Below are positions 28,959 to 38,415 of a stretch of 64,000 nucleotides of DNA, piece by piece. The position numbers and the translations under genes are program-made. Below the pieces are notes generated by a model. That model worked only from the letters and a program-made list of their open reading frames with translations. It did not search any database and was not told the origin of the DNA. The DNA comes from Ectothiorhodospiraceae bacterium (GTDB taxonomy: Bacteria > Pseudomonadota > Gammaproteobacteria > Nitrococcales > Aquisalimonadaceae): contig JAFIFU010000006.1 of NCBI GenBank assembly GCA_020831885.1, positions 58,325-122,324 of the forward strand. The letters run 5' to 3'. The number at the start of each line of letters is the position of its first letter. The first letter of the stretch is position 1.

Positions 28959-29741
28959 ATGGCACAGTTCAAGCTTCCGGCGAACTCCAGGATCAGCGAA
29001 GGCAAGACCTGGCCGGCTCCGCAGGGGACCGGGAACATCAAGCGTTTCCGGGTCTATCGCTGGAATCCGGATGAAGGGCAGAACCCGCGCCTGGACACTT
29101 ATCAGGTGGACATGGACAGCTGCGGGCCGATGGTTCTCGACGCGCTGATCAAGATCAAGAACGAGATCGACCCCACGCTGACGTTCCGGCGCTCCTGCCG
29201 TGAAGGCATTTGCGGGTCCTGCGCGATGAATATCGATGGCACCAACACGCTGGCCTGTACCAAGGCCTGTGACGATGTCAGCGGTGACGTGCGCGTCTAT
29301 CCGCTGCCGCACATGCCGGTGGTCAAGGATCTGGTGCCGGATCTGACGCATTTCTATGCCCAGTACGCTTCCATACAGCCCTGGATGCAGACCCAGACGC
29401 CGGCCCCGCCGGACCAGGAACGGCTGCAGAGCAAGGAGGACCGTGCCAAGCTGGACGGCCTCTACGAATGCATACTCTGCGCCTGCTGCTCCACCTCCTG
29501 CCCGAGCTACTGGTGGAACGGCGATCGTTATCTGGGGCCGGCCATTCTGTTGCAGGCCTACCGCTGGATCGTGGACAGCCGGGATGAGAGTACCGGCGAG
29601 CGTCTGGACGACCTGGAGGATCCGTTCAAGCTTTATCGCTGCCACACCATCATGAACTGCACCAAAACCTGTCCCAAGGGGCTGAACCCGGCAAAGGCTA
29701 TCGGCGAGATCAAGAAGCTGCTGATCGAGCGTCGGACCTGA
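28959..29741 (+). CDS. sdhB: Succinate dehydrogenase iron-sulfur subunit
   Basis: SdhB passes electrons through three Fe-S clusters to the membrane anchor. The 260-residue protein has the 2Fe-2S ligands in [15 protein letters not shown] with a later Cys in LACTKAC, the 4Fe-4S motif [14 protein letters not shown], and the 3Fe-4S motif [17 protein letters not shown]. The N terminus (about 25 residues longer than E. coli SdhB) resembles SdhB of other Proteobacteria. It is the last of the four structural genes and 55 bp upstream of sdhE. Confidence 0.98.
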   Translation: MAQFKLPANSRISEGKTWPAPQGTGNIKRFRVYRWNPDEGQNPRLDTYQVDMDSCGPMVLDALIKIKNEIDPTLTFRRSCREGICGSCAMNIDGTNTLACTKACDDVSGDVRVYPLPHMPVVKDLVPDLTHFYAQYASIQPWMQTQTPAPPDQERLQSKEDRAKLDGLYECILCACCSTSCPSYWWNGDRYLGPAILLQAYRWIVDSRDESTGERLDDLEDPFKLYRCHTIMNCTKTCPKGLNPAKAIGEIKKLLIERRT

Positions 29742-29796
29742 TCCAGCGGGGCGGGATCGTGGCCACCCGCCCCATGGCCGTTTGCGGAATGCTGTC

Positions 29797-30039
29797 ATGA
29801 ATGAGCTGTCACGGCTGCGCTGGCGCTGCCGGCGGGGCATGCGGGAACTGGACCTGCTGCTGGAGCGGTTTCTCGACGGCGGCTACCAGCAACTGAGCGA
29901 GGCAGAGCAGGCGGATTTCGACCGCCTGCTGGACTGCCAGGACGACGTACTGTTCGGCTGGTTCTATCAGGGAGAGGAACCGGAGGATGCAGGGATCGCA
30001 CGCCTGGTGGCTCGCATCCGGGCACACTATCACGCTTGA
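29797..30039 (+). CDS. sdhE: FAD assembly factor SdhE
   Basis: SdhE promotes covalent flavinylation of SdhA. The 80-residue product has the RGxxE motif in WRCRRGMRELDLLLERFLDG and the CQDDVLFGWF segment typical of the family. I chose ATG 29797; a TTG 15 bases upstream is in frame. The 3' end overlaps ygfX by 53 bp, the same pairing as in E. coli sdhE-ygfX. Its place directly after sdhB fits the function. Confidence 0.93.
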   Translation: MNELSRLRWRCRRGMRELDLLLERFLDGGYQQLSEAEQADFDRLLDCQDDVLFGWFYQGEEPEDAGIARLVARIRAHYHA

Positions 30040-30469
30040 ACTCCGGCCCTCGATCCTCCGCCGGTGCCTTTCCATGGGCCTGATCCTGCTCACGCTCCTG
30101 CTCTGGGGCGGCTTGCTGCTGTTTACCCGGAATCCCGGTCTGCTGCTTCCGGCGGGCGTCACCGGTGTACTGATTCTGATGGAATGGCGTACCGTGTGTC
30201 GGGATCGGGGGGAGACGCTGATCGTGGATCCGCGCAGCGGCAGTATCCAGACACCGCGGGATGGCGCCCGTTTCCACCTGGTCGGCGCGCTGTGCCTGCC
30301 CTGGATGGCAGCACTGCAATGCCGGCACGCGGGCCAGCGCTGGCCGGTGCCGGCGCGGGTGTTCGTGGTATGGCGCGACAGCTTGCCGCCGGGCCTGCAT
30401 CGGGCACTCCGGCGCTGGCTGCGGCAACAGGCGTGTCAGCCGGGAGCGGGGACCACCGGGTCCGTCTGA
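29987..30469 (+). CDS. ygfX: YgfX-family membrane protein
   Basis: A 160-residue protein with two close transmembrane helices (about residues 30-48 and 52-66), a following basic/charged beta-rich part with [15 protein letters not shown], and a C-terminal [15 protein letters not shown] segment. Topology, length and position after sdhE match YgfX (DUF1434), reported in E. coli as a membrane protein paired with SdhE and as the toxin CptA. The ATG at 29987 directly abuts a GGAGG, so the true start may be ATG 30074 or another site. It overlaps the 3' end of nadB by 34 bp in convergent orientation. Confidence 0.75.
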   Translation: MQGSHAWWLASGHTITLELRPSILRRCLSMGLILLTLLLWGGLLLFTRNPGLLLPAGVTGVLILMEWRTVCRDRGETLIVDPRSGSIQTPRDGARFHLVGALCLPWMAALQCRHAGQRWPVPARVFVVWRDSLPPGLHRALRRWLRQQACQPGAGTTGSV

Positions 30470-32055
30470 CCCGGTGCCAGTACGGTGGGGGTGGTGTTGG
30501 CCGCCGTGCGTTGCTCCGGGTAATCCAGGGTGAAGTGCAGCCCCCGGCTTTCCCGGCGGGCCTGAGCCGAGCGGATGATCAGTTCCGCCACCATGGCCAG
30601 GTTGCGCAGTTCCAGCAGGTCCGGCGTCACCCGGAAGTTGCCGTAGTATTCCTGGATCTCCCGCTGCAGGAGATCGATGCGGCGACGCGCCCGTTCCAGA
30701 CGCTTGTTGGTCCGCACGATGCCCACGTAGTCCCACATGAAACGGCGCAACTCGTCCCAGTTATGGGAGACCACCACCTGCTCGTCCGAATCGGTGACGC
30801 GACTTTCGTCCCAGGGGGGCAGGGAAGAAGGCGTATGTACCGGATGCATGCTGCCGGCAATGTGCTCGGCCGCCGCAGTGCCGTAGACCAGGCATTCCAG
30901 CAGGCTGTTGCTGGCCAGGCGGTTGGCTCCGTGCAGGCCTGTGTAGCTGCATTCCCCGATCGCGTACAGCCCGCCCACCGCCGTGTGGCCATGGCGGTCC
31001 ACCATAACGCCGCCACAGGTGTAATGGGCGGCAGGAACCACCGGGATCGGTTCCCGGGTGATGTCGATTCCCAGTTCCAGGCAACGGCGATGGATGGTGG
31101 GAAAATGGTTCCGGATGAAACCGGCGTCCAGGTGGCTGATATCCAGATAGAGGCAATCCGCGCCCAGGCGCTTCATTTCATGGTCAATGGCCCGGGCGAC
31201 GATGTCCCGCGGCGCCAGCTCACCCCGTTCGTCGAAACGGTGCATGAAGCGCGAACCATCCGGAAGGCACAGGATTCCGCCTTCCCCGCGCAGCGCTTCA
31301 CTGATGAGAAAAGTCTTTGCATCAGGGTGATACAGACAGGTTGGGTGAAACTGGTTGAATTCCATGTTGGCAACCGCACAACCGGCCCGCCAGGCCATGG
31401 CGATGCCATCGCCGGTGGCGCCGTCCGGGTTGCTGGTATACAGGTACACCTTGCTGGCGCCGCCGGTGGCCAGCACGGTCTTGCGGGCGGCAACGGTGAT
31501 GACCTGCTCCTTTTGCCGGTCCAGCAGATAGGCGCCGTAGCAGCGGTTCTCGCCGCCATCCACGTGCCGTGCCGTGATCAGGTCCACGGCGATGTGGTGC
31601 TCGTAGACCACCACGTTGGACCGCTGTCGGGCCAAGCCCTCCAGGGTGGTCTCCACCGCGGCACCGGTGGCGTCCGCCGCGTGGACGATGCGCCGGTGAC
31701 TGTGGCCGCCCTCCTGGTGCAGATGGAGGGTGGTGCTGCCATCCGCGTGCTCCAGTGTGGAGAAGGGCACGCGCAGATTCACCAGCCATTCGATGCAGGC
31801 CGGCGCCCGGTCGGCAACCATGTGGGCTGTCTCCGGATCGCTCAGCCCCGCGCCGGCGCTCAGGGTGTCCGCCACGTGGGCCTCGATGGAGTCCGCGTCG
31901 TCCAGGACTGCCGAGATGCCTCCCTGGGCGTAGAGGCTCGCGCCCTCACGAAGGGGCCCCTTGGAGACGATGGCAATCCGGAGCTGTTCCGGCAGGCGGA
32001 GCGCGAGCGTCAATCCCGCGGCGCCGCTTCCAATGATGAGAACGTCGTAATCCAC
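30436..32055 (-). CDS. nadB: L-aspartate oxidase
   Basis: NadB oxidises L-aspartate to iminoaspartate, the first step of de novo NAD synthesis; it is a homologue of SdhA. The product (539 residues from GTG 32055) has [20 protein letters not shown] for FAD, REGGISAV-like [13 protein letters not shown], the [17 protein letters not shown] active-site segment, [24 protein letters not shown] and [20 protein letters not shown]. coli NadB has 540 residues. A TTG at 32088 would add 11 residues. No nadA or nadC is nearby. The gene is divergent from rpoE. Confidence 0.96.
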   Translation of the reverse strand: MDYDVLIIGSGAAGLTLALRLPEQLRIAIVSKGPLREGASLYAQGGISAVLDDADSIEAHVADTLSAGAGLSDPETAHMVADRAPACIEWLVNLRVPFSTLEHADGSTTLHLHQEGGHSHRRIVHAADATGAAVETTLEGLARQRSNVVVYEHHIAVDLITARHVDGGENRCYGAYLLDRQKEQVITVAARKTVLATGGASKVYLYTSNPDGATGDGIAMAWRAGCAVANMEFNQFHPTCLYHPDAKTFLISEALRGEGGILCLPDGSRFMHRFDERGELAPRDIVARAIDHEMKRLGADCLYLDISHLDAGFIRNHFPTIHRRCLELGIDITREPIPVVPAAHYTCGGVMVDRHGHTAVGGLYAIGECSYTGLHGANRLASNSLLECLVYGTAAAEHIAGSMHPVHTPSSLPPWDESRVTDSDEQVVVSHNWDELRRFMWDYVGIVRTNKRLERARRRIDLLQREIQEYYGNFRVTPDLLELRNLAMVAELIIRSAQARRESRGLHFTLDYPEQRTAANTTPTVLAPGQTDPVVPAPG

Positions 32056-32265
32056 CCTGTGAACGGTCCTCTGCTGGAACGATGGCAACCGGTGACGTGC
32101 CCGGCTTGCGCTTGCAGGCCGACTTGGCTATCGGCTACTCTCGTGGCGCGTTGGCCGGTGCGCTGGCCAGGTCCCGTCATGGACGGCTCCCGGCGGACTC
32201 CTGCCTCGCGGGTGGTGTCCCCGATCGACCGGCGGACTATCTAATCACAAACCGGTAACGCGTGC

Positions 32266-32293
32266 GAACTATCGATGTTCACCAGTGTCTACA
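32266..32293 (+). promoter_or_regulatory. Sigma-E-type autoregulatory promoter of rpoE
   Basis: GAACTA (32266-32271) and TCTACA (32288-32293) are separated by 16 bases, matching the sigma-E consensus (GAACTT, 16-17 bases, TCTGA/TCTAA) at most positions. It lies 43 bp upstream of the rpoE start. An autoregulated sigma-E promoter here is established in E. coli and, as AlgT, in Pseudomonas. Confidence 0.65.
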
Positions 32294-32336
32294 GCGCAGA
32301 AGCCCGAAGCGCCCGGATGCGGGAGGGGCGGGCTGA

Positions 32337-32918
32337 ATGAACGCCGCTCCCAGCGACCAGGAGCTGGTCACGCGCGTACAGGCGGGAGAGAAAGCCGCTT
32401 TTGATCTGCTGGTGCGCAAATATCAGCACAAGCTGATCAAGATGATCTCCCGTTATGTGAACGATCCCAGCGAGGCGCAGGATGTGGCGCAGGAGACGTT
32501 CATCAAGGCCTATCGGGCCTTGCCCAATTTCCGCGGTGACAGCAGTTTCTATACCTGGATCTACCGCATTGGGGCGAACACCGCCAAGAACTACTTGGTG
32601 GCCCAGGGGCGGCGTCCGCCCGGTTCTGATATCGACGCGCAGGATGCGGAACAATATGCCGCCGAATCGTCTCTGAGAGAGACGGACACTCCGGAGGGGC
32701 TGGCGCAGCGGGACGAGATCGAGCGAACCGTGTTTGATGCCATCGAGGCGCTTCCGGACGATCTCCGCACGGCGATCACGCTGCGCGAGCTGGACGGCTT
32801 GAGTTACGAGGAAATCGCACAGGCCATGGATTGCCCTGTCGGAACGGTGCGTTCACGCATCTTCCGGGCAAGGGAGGCCATCGACAAGCGGTTACGGCCG
32901 TTGCTTGAGGGTAGATAG
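32337..32918 (+). CDS. rpoE: RNA polymerase sigma-E factor (AlgU/RpoE)
   Basis: Group 4 (ECF) sigma factor for envelope stress. The 193-residue product aligns end to end with E. coli RpoE: region 2 contains LLVRKYQHKLIKMISRYV, AQETFIKAYRALPNFRGDS and YTWIYRIGANTAKNYLVAQG; region 4 contains LPDDLRTAITLRELDGLSYE, EIAQAMDCPVGTVRSRIFRA and REAIDKRLRPLL. A GGGAGGGGCGGG sequence precedes the ATG. It heads the rpoE-rseA-rseB-rseC-degP operon. Confidence 0.98.
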   Translation: MNAAPSDQELVTRVQAGEKAAFDLLVRKYQHKLIKMISRYVNDPSEAQDVAQETFIKAYRALPNFRGDSSFYTWIYRIGANTAKNYLVAQGRRPPGSDIDAQDAEQYAAESSLRETDTPEGLAQRDEIERTVFDAIEALPDDLRTAITLRELDGLSYEEIAQAMDCPVGTVRSRIFRAREAIDKRLRPLLEGR

Positions 32919-32931
32919 GACAGGTGAATCC

Positions 32932-33537
32932 ATGACGCGAGGGTACGATGAAGCGGAACGGGTCTCAGCCCTGGTCGACGGCGAGCTGCAGGGTGGGGAG
33001 CTGCAGGCGCTATTGAGCAAGGCCAAGGCGGACGAAGAACTGAAGCTCAGGCTGGAGCGCTATGCATTGATCCGGGACGCGCTGCATCGAAACCTCCCGG
33101 AGCAGGTAGTGGCGGACGGGAGCCTGGCACACCGGGTTTCCCGGGCACTGGAAGCGGAACCCGCCCATAGTCCTGCGCCCCGGGCGGATGATCGGGCGGC
33201 GACGCCGGCGCCCCGCTCCCGACGCTGGATGGCGCCGTTTGCCGGCATGGCCATGGCAGCCTCGGTTGCGGTGGTCGCGGTGATGATCTGGCCGGATGAC
33301 GAACGTCCCGCCGGTGCCAGTGGTCCGGCAGTCATGGTGGACAGCAGTGCCCAGCCGCGGGTACAGGGCATCCAGACCGTCTCCACGGAGAGCATACGCT
33401 GGGATCGGCTGGATCCGGACGTGCAGGCACGCCTGGATGGTTACGCCATCAGCCATGACGAGCAGGCGGCGACCCGGCAGGTGGGGATCATGCCACGCCA
33501 CGTCCGGATAACCAGTCACGGTGCGGCCGGGCAGTAG
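32932..33537 (+). CDS. rseA: Anti-sigma-E factor RseA (MucA)
   Basis: RseA is the single-pass inner membrane protein that sequesters sigma-E until cleaved by DegS and RseP. The 201-residue product has the cytoplasmic anti-sigma domain at the N terminus (ERVSALVDGELQGGELQALL), a Pro/Ala linker, a transmembrane helix at about 101-120 and a periplasmic tail. The ATG follows AGGTGA and lies 13 bp after rpoE. The periplasmic part is diverged, as is usual. Confidence 0.9.
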   Translation: MTRGYDEAERVSALVDGELQGGELQALLSKAKADEELKLRLERYALIRDALHRNLPEQVVADGSLAHRVSRALEAEPAHSPAPRADDRAATPAPRSRRWMAPFAGMAMAASVAVVAVMIWPDDERPAGASGPAVMVDSSAQPRVQGIQTVSTESIRWDRLDPDVQARLDGYAISHDEQAATRQVGIMPRHVRITSHGAAGQ

Positions 33538-33543
33538 GCCGTG

Positions 33544-34503
33544 ATGCGGCTGACTGGAAAGCTGTTCTGGCTGGTGCTCCTTTCGCTGGCCCCGGCGTCA
33601 CTCGCCGCCGAGTCCCCCCCGTCCCCCGAATCCCTGCTCCTGCAGATGGCGGGCGCGGCTGCGTCCGTTTCCTTTCACGGCTTGCTGGTGTATGGCCAGA
33701 GCGATCGTCTGGATGCCATGGAAGTCGTCCGCGCGGCGGAAGCCGGCCAGGAGCGTGTCTACAGCCTCACCGGCCAGCCCCGCGAGATGCTGCGCCAGGA
33801 TCGCGAAACCCGCTGGGTGCTGCCCAGGGAGCGCACCGTACTGGTTGACCGGGCCCAGCGGCGGCAGCGGCCCGGCAGTATCAGCCGGGAACAGATCGCT
33901 GAACTGCCGGCATGGTACCAGCTGAAGGTGCGGGGCACCGATCGCGTTGCCGGACGGGTCAGTCGCGTGCTGGACCTGGAACCCCGGGACGCTTACCGCT
34001 ACGGCTACCGGCTCTGGTTGGACAAGGAGACCGGGCTGTTGCTGCGATCCGAATGCCGGGATCAGGACAGCCGGGTGCTTGAGCATTTCATGTACGTCCA
34101 ACTGGAGCTGGACGACGAGGACATATCTTCCGCGCTCCAGGCGCGGATTCCTGATTCGGGCTTCCGCGTCGTTGACGCCGGAACCGCGAGTATCGACGAC
34201 CCGGAGCAGAACTGGCTCGCCCGGGATCTGCCGCCCGGGTTCCGATTGCTGGCGGCCAACCGGCGCAAGCCCCCGGGCGCGGATGAGTCGGTGCTGCATT
34301 ATCTCTATGGTGACGGACTGGCTGCCGTGTCGGTTTACATCACCCAGGCACCCAAGCACGAACTGGAGGGTTACGCCGAGCGGGGTAACACCCGTATGGC
34401 CGGGCGGACGGTGGCCGGTCATCATGTCACTGTGGTGGGTGAGGTGCCCCGGGTGACGGTTGAACGCATTTTGGATGGCATCGGCGGGACGGAGGCGCAG
34501 TGA
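33544..34503 (+). CDS. rseB: Sigma-E regulatory protein RseB (MucB)
   Basis: RseB binds the periplasmic part of RseA and senses mislocalised lipopolysaccharide and lipoproteins. The 319-residue protein starts with a signal peptide ending near ASLAAES, followed by the MucB/RseB N-terminal LolA-like domain (residues about 30-200, with RVLDLEPRDAYRYGYRLWLD) and a C-terminal domain ending in GRTVAGHHVTVVGEVP. The ATG at 33544 is preceded by an in-frame GTG. Its 3' end overlaps rseC by 4 bp. Confidence 0.93.
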   Translation: MRLTGKLFWLVLLSLAPASLAAESPPSPESLLLQMAGAAASVSFHGLLVYGQSDRLDAMEVVRAAEAGQERVYSLTGQPREMLRQDRETRWVLPRERTVLVDRAQRRQRPGSISREQIAELPAWYQLKVRGTDRVAGRVSRVLDLEPRDAYRYGYRLWLDKETGLLLRSECRDQDSRVLEHFMYVQLELDDEDISSALQARIPDSGFRVVDAGTASIDDPEQNWLARDLPPGFRLLAANRRKPPGADESVLHYLYGDGLAAVSVYITQAPKHELEGYAERGNTRMAGRTVAGHHVTVVGEVPRVTVERILDGIGGTEAQ

Positions 34504-34961
34504 GCGGCGAGATCGGTATCGTCGTGGAGGTCCGTGACGATCACGTGGTGGTGGAGACGCAGCGGCAATCGACCTGCGGCGGCTGTTCGCTGCGCCCGGG
34601 CTGCGGTACAGCCTTGCTCGAGCGCATGCTGGGAGCGCGTCGCAGCCGGGTGCGCGCATTGGCGGACCTGCGTTTGAAGCCCGGTGACCGGGTCAGTCTC
34701 GCGCTTTCCGATGCTGCACTGTTGCAGGCATCCGCCCTGATGTACGGGCTGCCCGTGCTGGGCCTGCTGTTGGGAGCGATGGTGCCCGCTCTGGCCGGCT
34801 CGCCGGAGTGGCTGGTGACGGCCGGGGGGCTGGGCGGGCTTGCCGCCGGGCTTGTGGGCGTCCGGCAATGGGCCCACCGGCTGCGCCACGACTCGCGGTT
34901 TCTGCCGCTGGTGACCGGCTTGCACGCCGAGGACAGCGAATGGCGTACGGACGCTTCCTGA
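34500..34961 (+). CDS. rseC: SoxR-reducing/sigma-E operon protein RseC (MucC)
   Basis: The 153-residue product starts at GTG 34500, overlapping the rseB stop (GTGA). It has the RseC cysteine-rich N-terminal motif (CGGCSLRPGCG, about residues 24-34), a beta-rich domain with LKPGDRVSLALSDAALLQAS, and two transmembrane helices (about 81-101 and 106-122). RseC positively affects sigma-E and, in E. coli, works with the Rsx complex. Cysteine spacing suggests redox or metal involvement; this is inference. Confidence 0.9.
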   Translation: MSGEIGIVVEVRDDHVVVETQRQSTCGGCSLRPGCGTALLERMLGARRSRVRALADLRLKPGDRVSLALSDAALLQASALMYGLPVLGLLLGAMVPALAGSPEWLVTAGGLGGLAAGLVGVRQWAHRLRHDSRFLPLVTGLHAEDSEWRTDAS

Positions 34962-34981
34962 AGGAGCCGGGGCACCGTCAG

Positions 34982-35010
34982 GGAACGACCCGGCTATCGG
35001 ATGGTCCTCA
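34982..35010 (+). promoter_or_regulatory. Possible sigma-E promoter of degP
   Basis: GGAAC (34982-34986) matches the sigma-E -35 core and TCCTCA (35005-35010) lies at about the right distance, but the -10 is poor. It lies in the 84-bp gap between rseC and degP. degP promoters are sigma-E targets in E. coli. Confidence 0.25.
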
Positions 35011-35045
35011 CTTCAGGCACGTCAGTGATAATGAGGGTACTTTTC

Positions 35046-36482
35046 ATGGCGCAACGACTACTCACGGCAACCGCCAGCGGTCTGGTTCTGCTGATCATGA
35101 GCCTGGCCACCAGCAGCCTCCACGCCAGCGCCCTGCCGGCCTTTACCGACCTGGTCCGGGAGAACACCCCGGCCGTCGTCAACATCAGCACCACCCAGTC
35201 CCGCGGTGAAGGCGAGGGTCGGGGCCTGGAGATGCCCGAGTTGCCGGAAGATCATCCATTCCACGAATTTTTCGATCGGTTCCGTCGCGGTCCCGGTGGC
35301 GAGGGGCCCGGACCGTTCGACGCCCGGTCCCTGGGTTCCGGTTTCATCATCAGCGACGATGGCTATGTGCTGACCAATTACCACGTGGTGCAGAATGCCG
35401 ATGAGGTGGTGGTGCGGCTGAGCGATCGGCGCCAGTACGTGGCCCAGGTGGTCGGGCACGACGAGCGCAGCGATGTGGCACTGCTGAGAATCGATGCCAC
35501 CGACCTCCCCACCGTTTCCATCGGCAGTTCGGGCGATCTGGAAGTGGGGGAGTGGGTGCTGGCCATCGGTTCCCCCTTCGGCTTCGAGCATTCCGCGACG
35601 GCGGGCATTGTCAGCGCCAAGCAGCGCAGCCTGCCCCAGGACAACTACGTGCCCTTCATCCAGACGGACGTGGCCATCAACCCGGGCAACTCGGGCGGAC
35701 CGCTGTTCAACCTGGACGGCGAGGTGGTGGGCATCAACTCCCATATCTACAGCCGCACCGGGGGTTTCATGGGGCTATCCTTCGCCATCCCCATCGAGTT
35801 GGCCATGGACGTGGTGGAGCAACTGCGCACCACCGGGCGTGTCTCCCGGGGCTGGCTGGGTGTCCTGATTCAGGATGTCAGCCGCGATCTGGCCGAGTCC
35901 TTCGACATGGATCGGCCCTACGGCGCCCTGGTGGCCCAGGTAGTGCCGGAGAGTCCGGCTGCCCAGGCAGGTCTGGAGGTGGGCGATGTGATCATCCGCT
36001 TCCGGGGCGAGGAGGTGACCACTTCTTCAGCGCTGCCGCCCATGGTGGGCCGGACTCCGGTGGATACCGAGGCCGAGGTCACCATAATCCGTGATGGTTC
36101 CGAACAGAGCCTCACCGTTGTGTTGGGAGAACTGCCGGAGGACGATGCCCAGGCCCGCGGGGCCCGGCCCGAGGCGGAAACGGAACCGGACACGGCGGAG
36201 TTGCTGGGAATGCGCCTCCGGGAGCTGGATAACGAGCAGTTGCAGGAACGGGGGCTGGATCGAGGCGGTGTCCTCGTGGAGCGGGTCGGTGACGGCCCCG
36301 CGGCCGGCGCCGGTGTGCGGCGGAACGACGTGATCCTGATGCTCAACCAGAAGGAGACCCCGACCGTGGGGGATCTTGAACGTGTTGTGGAGGATCTGCC
36401 ACGGGATCGTTGGGTTCCCATGCTGGTACACCGGGACGGCAGTCCGCGTTATATCGGATTGCGACTGCCCGAAGACGGCTAA
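35046..36482 (+). CDS. degP: Periplasmic serine protease DegP/MucD (HtrA family)
   Basis: Periplasmic protease-chaperone for misfolded envelope proteins. The 478-residue product (ATG 35046 after GAGGGT) has a signal peptide (cleavage near SLHASA), a trypsin-like domain with catalytic triad His113 (NYHVV), Asp143 (RSDVALL) and Ser216 (PGNSGGPL), a long LA-loop-like stretch rich in Gly/Glu, and two PDZ domains (about 265-355 and 380-478). As the fifth gene of the rpoE operon it corresponds to MucD of Pseudomonas. A strong terminator follows. Confidence 0.97.
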   Translation: MAQRLLTATASGLVLLIMSLATSSLHASALPAFTDLVRENTPAVVNISTTQSRGEGEGRGLEMPELPEDHPFHEFFDRFRRGPGGEGPGPFDARSLGSGFIISDDGYVLTNYHVVQNADEVVVRLSDRRQYVAQVVGHDERSDVALLRIDATDLPTVSIGSSGDLEVGEWVLAIGSPFGFEHSATAGIVSAKQRSLPQDNYVPFIQTDVAINPGNSGGPLFNLDGEVVGINSHIYSRTGGFMGLSFAIPIELAMDVVEQLRTTGRVSRGWLGVLIQDVSRDLAESFDMDRPYGALVAQVVPESPAAQAGLEVGDVIIRFRGEEVTTSSALPPMVGRTPVDTEAEVTIIRDGSEQSLTVVLGELPEDDAQARGARPEAETEPDTAELLGMRLRELDNEQLQERGLDRGGVLVERVGDGPAAGAGVRRNDVILMLNQKETPTVGDLERVVEDLPRDRWVPMLVHRDGSPRYIGLRLPEDG

Positions 36483-36535
36483 ACGGGTAGAATGGGGCCG
36501 GCAGCGGCCGGCCCTGCCCGGTACCGAGCTCACGA

Positions 36536-36563
36536 CGTGCCCCTGCCGGGGCACGCTTTTTTT
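36536..36563 (+). terminator. Rho-independent terminator after degP
   Basis: A perfect 8-bp GC-rich stem (36536-36543 with 36548-36555) with loop TGCC is followed by C and seven T residues (36557-36563). This is a textbook intrinsic terminator closing the rpoE-degP operon, 24 bp ahead of lepA. Confidence 0.93.
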
Positions 36564-36586
36564 GCGGTGACGCACACTGGAAACTT

Positions 36587-38386
36587 ATGAAGCGGATACG
36601 CAACTTCTCCATCATTGCCCATATCGATCACGGAAAGTCCACCCTGGCGGACCGGCTCATCGAGCGTTGCGGCGCGCTCACCGAGCGGGAAATGGCCGAG
36701 CAGGTGCTGGATTCCATGGATCTGGAACGGGAGCGGGGCATTACCATCAAGGCGCAGAGCGTGGCGCTCCGGTACACGGCGCGGGATGGAGAAACCTATC
36801 AGCTCAACATCATCGACACCCCCGGGCATGTGGACTTCTCCTATGAAGTCTCCCGCTCCCTCGCCGCCTGCGAGGGCGCCCTGCTGGTGGTGGATGCCTC
36901 CCAGGGGGTGGAGGCGCAGAGCGTGGCGAATTGCTACACGGCGGTGGATCAGGGTCTGGAAGTGATCCCGGTTCTGAACAAGATCGACCTGCCGTCCGCG
37001 GATCCGGACCGCGTCAATCAGCAGATCGAGGAGATCATCGGGCTGGACACGGATGACGTGCTGATGATCAGCGCGAAAACGGGTCAGGGTATCGAAGACT
37101 TGCTGGAAGCGCTGGTGCGCCGGATTCCGGCACCCAGCGGCGACCCGGAAGCGCCCCTCAAGGCCCTGATCATGGATTCCTGGTTCGACAACTACCTGGG
37201 CGTGGTCTGCCTGGTCCGCATCGTGGACGGGCGCCTGAAGAAGGGCGACAAGATCCAGGTCTGGTCCACCAAACGGGAGTTCCAGGTGGACCAACTGGGG
37301 ATTTTCAATCCCAAGAAAACCCCACTGGACGCACTGGAAACCGGCGAGGTGGGCTTCGTGGTTGCCGGTATCAAGGACATTGACGGGGCCCCCGTCGGGG
37401 ATACCCTCACCCATCCGGCCCGCCCCTGCGCGGAACGCGTGCCGGGGTTCAAGGTGGTGCAGCCCCGGGTGTTTGCCGGTATGTTTCCGGTGAGTTCCGA
37501 TGATTACGAAAGCTTCCGCGACGCCCTGGGCAAGCTGCGGCTGAACGATGCCTCGCTCCAGTATGAGCCGGAGAACTCCCAGGCGCTGGGCTTCGGTTTC
37601 CGCTGTGGTTTTCTCGGCATGTTGCACATGGAGATCGTGCAGGAGCGCCTGGAGCGGGAATACAACCTGGACCTGATCACCACCGCACCGACCGTGGTCT
37701 ACGAGGTGCTTACCACGGCCGGCGAGACGCTGAGTATCAGCAATCCGGCTTCCCTGCCGCCGTTGCACAAGATCGAGTCCATCCGGGAACCCATCATCCA
37801 GGCCAATATCCTGGTGCCCCAGGAGTACGTGGGCAATGTCATCGCCCTGTGCGAGGAGAAGCGTGGGGAGCAGAAGGACATGCAGTTCGTGGGCAATCAG
37901 ATCTCCCTGGTCTACGAGCTTCCCATGAGTGAGGTGGTGCTGGATTTCTTTGACCGCCTCAAGTCAGCCAGTCGCGGCTTTGCCTCGTTCGACTATGAAT
38001 TCAAGCGCTTTCAGGACGCCAATCTGGTCCGGCTGGACGTGCTGATCAATGGTGACAAGGTGGATGCCCTGGCGGTTATTATCCATCGGGAGGACGCGCA
38101 GCGGCGGGGCCGGGATCTGACCGAGCGGCTCAAGGAGATCATCCCCCGGCAGATGTTCGAGGTGGCCATACAGGCCGCCATCGGCAACCAGATCGTGGCG
38201 CGCTCCACGGTGAAGGCCCTGCGCAAGAACGTCACCGCCAAGTGCTATGGCGGGGACATCTCCCGCAAGCGGAAACTGCTGGAGAAGCAGAAGGCCGGCA
38301 AGAAGCGGATGAAACAGGTGGGCCGGGTGGAGATCCCCCAGGAGGCCTTCCTGTCGGTGCTTCAGGTGGATAACAAGAACAACTGA
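36587..38386 (+). CDS. lepA: Elongation factor 4 (LepA)
   Basis: EF4 is a ribosome-associated translational GTPase. The 599-residue protein has the G motifs [35 protein letters not shown] and [13 protein letters not shown], then domains II-III and the LepA-specific C-terminal domain ending [20 protein letters not shown]. Length matches E. coli LepA (599). It begins directly after the degP terminator and heads the lepA-lepB operon; promoter elements must lie within or beside the terminator region and were not clear to me. Confidence 0.98.
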   Translation: MKRIRNFSIIAHIDHGKSTLADRLIERCGALTEREMAEQVLDSMDLERERGITIKAQSVALRYTARDGETYQLNIIDTPGHVDFSYEVSRSLAACEGALLVVDASQGVEAQSVANCYTAVDQGLEVIPVLNKIDLPSADPDRVNQQIEEIIGLDTDDVLMISAKTGQGIEDLLEALVRRIPAPSGDPEAPLKALIMDSWFDNYLGVVCLVRIVDGRLKKGDKIQVWSTKREFQVDQLGIFNPKKTPLDALETGEVGFVVAGIKDIDGAPVGDTLTHPARPCAERVPGFKVVQPRVFAGMFPVSSDDYESFRDALGKLRLNDASLQYEPENSQALGFGFRCGFLGMLHMEIVQERLEREYNLDLITTAPTVVYEVLTTAGETLSISNPASLPPLHKIESIREPIIQANILVPQEYVGNVIALCEEKRGEQKDMQFVGNQISLVYELPMSEVVLDFFDRLKSASRGFASFDYEFKRFQDANLVRLDVLINGDKVDALAVIIHREDAQRRGRDLTERLKEIIPRQMFEVAIQAAIGNQIVARSTVKALRKNVTAKCYGGDISRKRKLLEKQKAGKKRMKQVGRVEIPQEAFLSVLQVDNKNN

Positions 38387-38415
38387 GCCTAACGGCGGCC
38401 GAAAGAAGGAAGACA

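Noticed and set aside
30064..32244. 726-codon plus-strand open frame
   Set aside because: It is antisense to nadB, whose active-site motifs are intact; the translation is rich in His/Gln/Ala with no family character.
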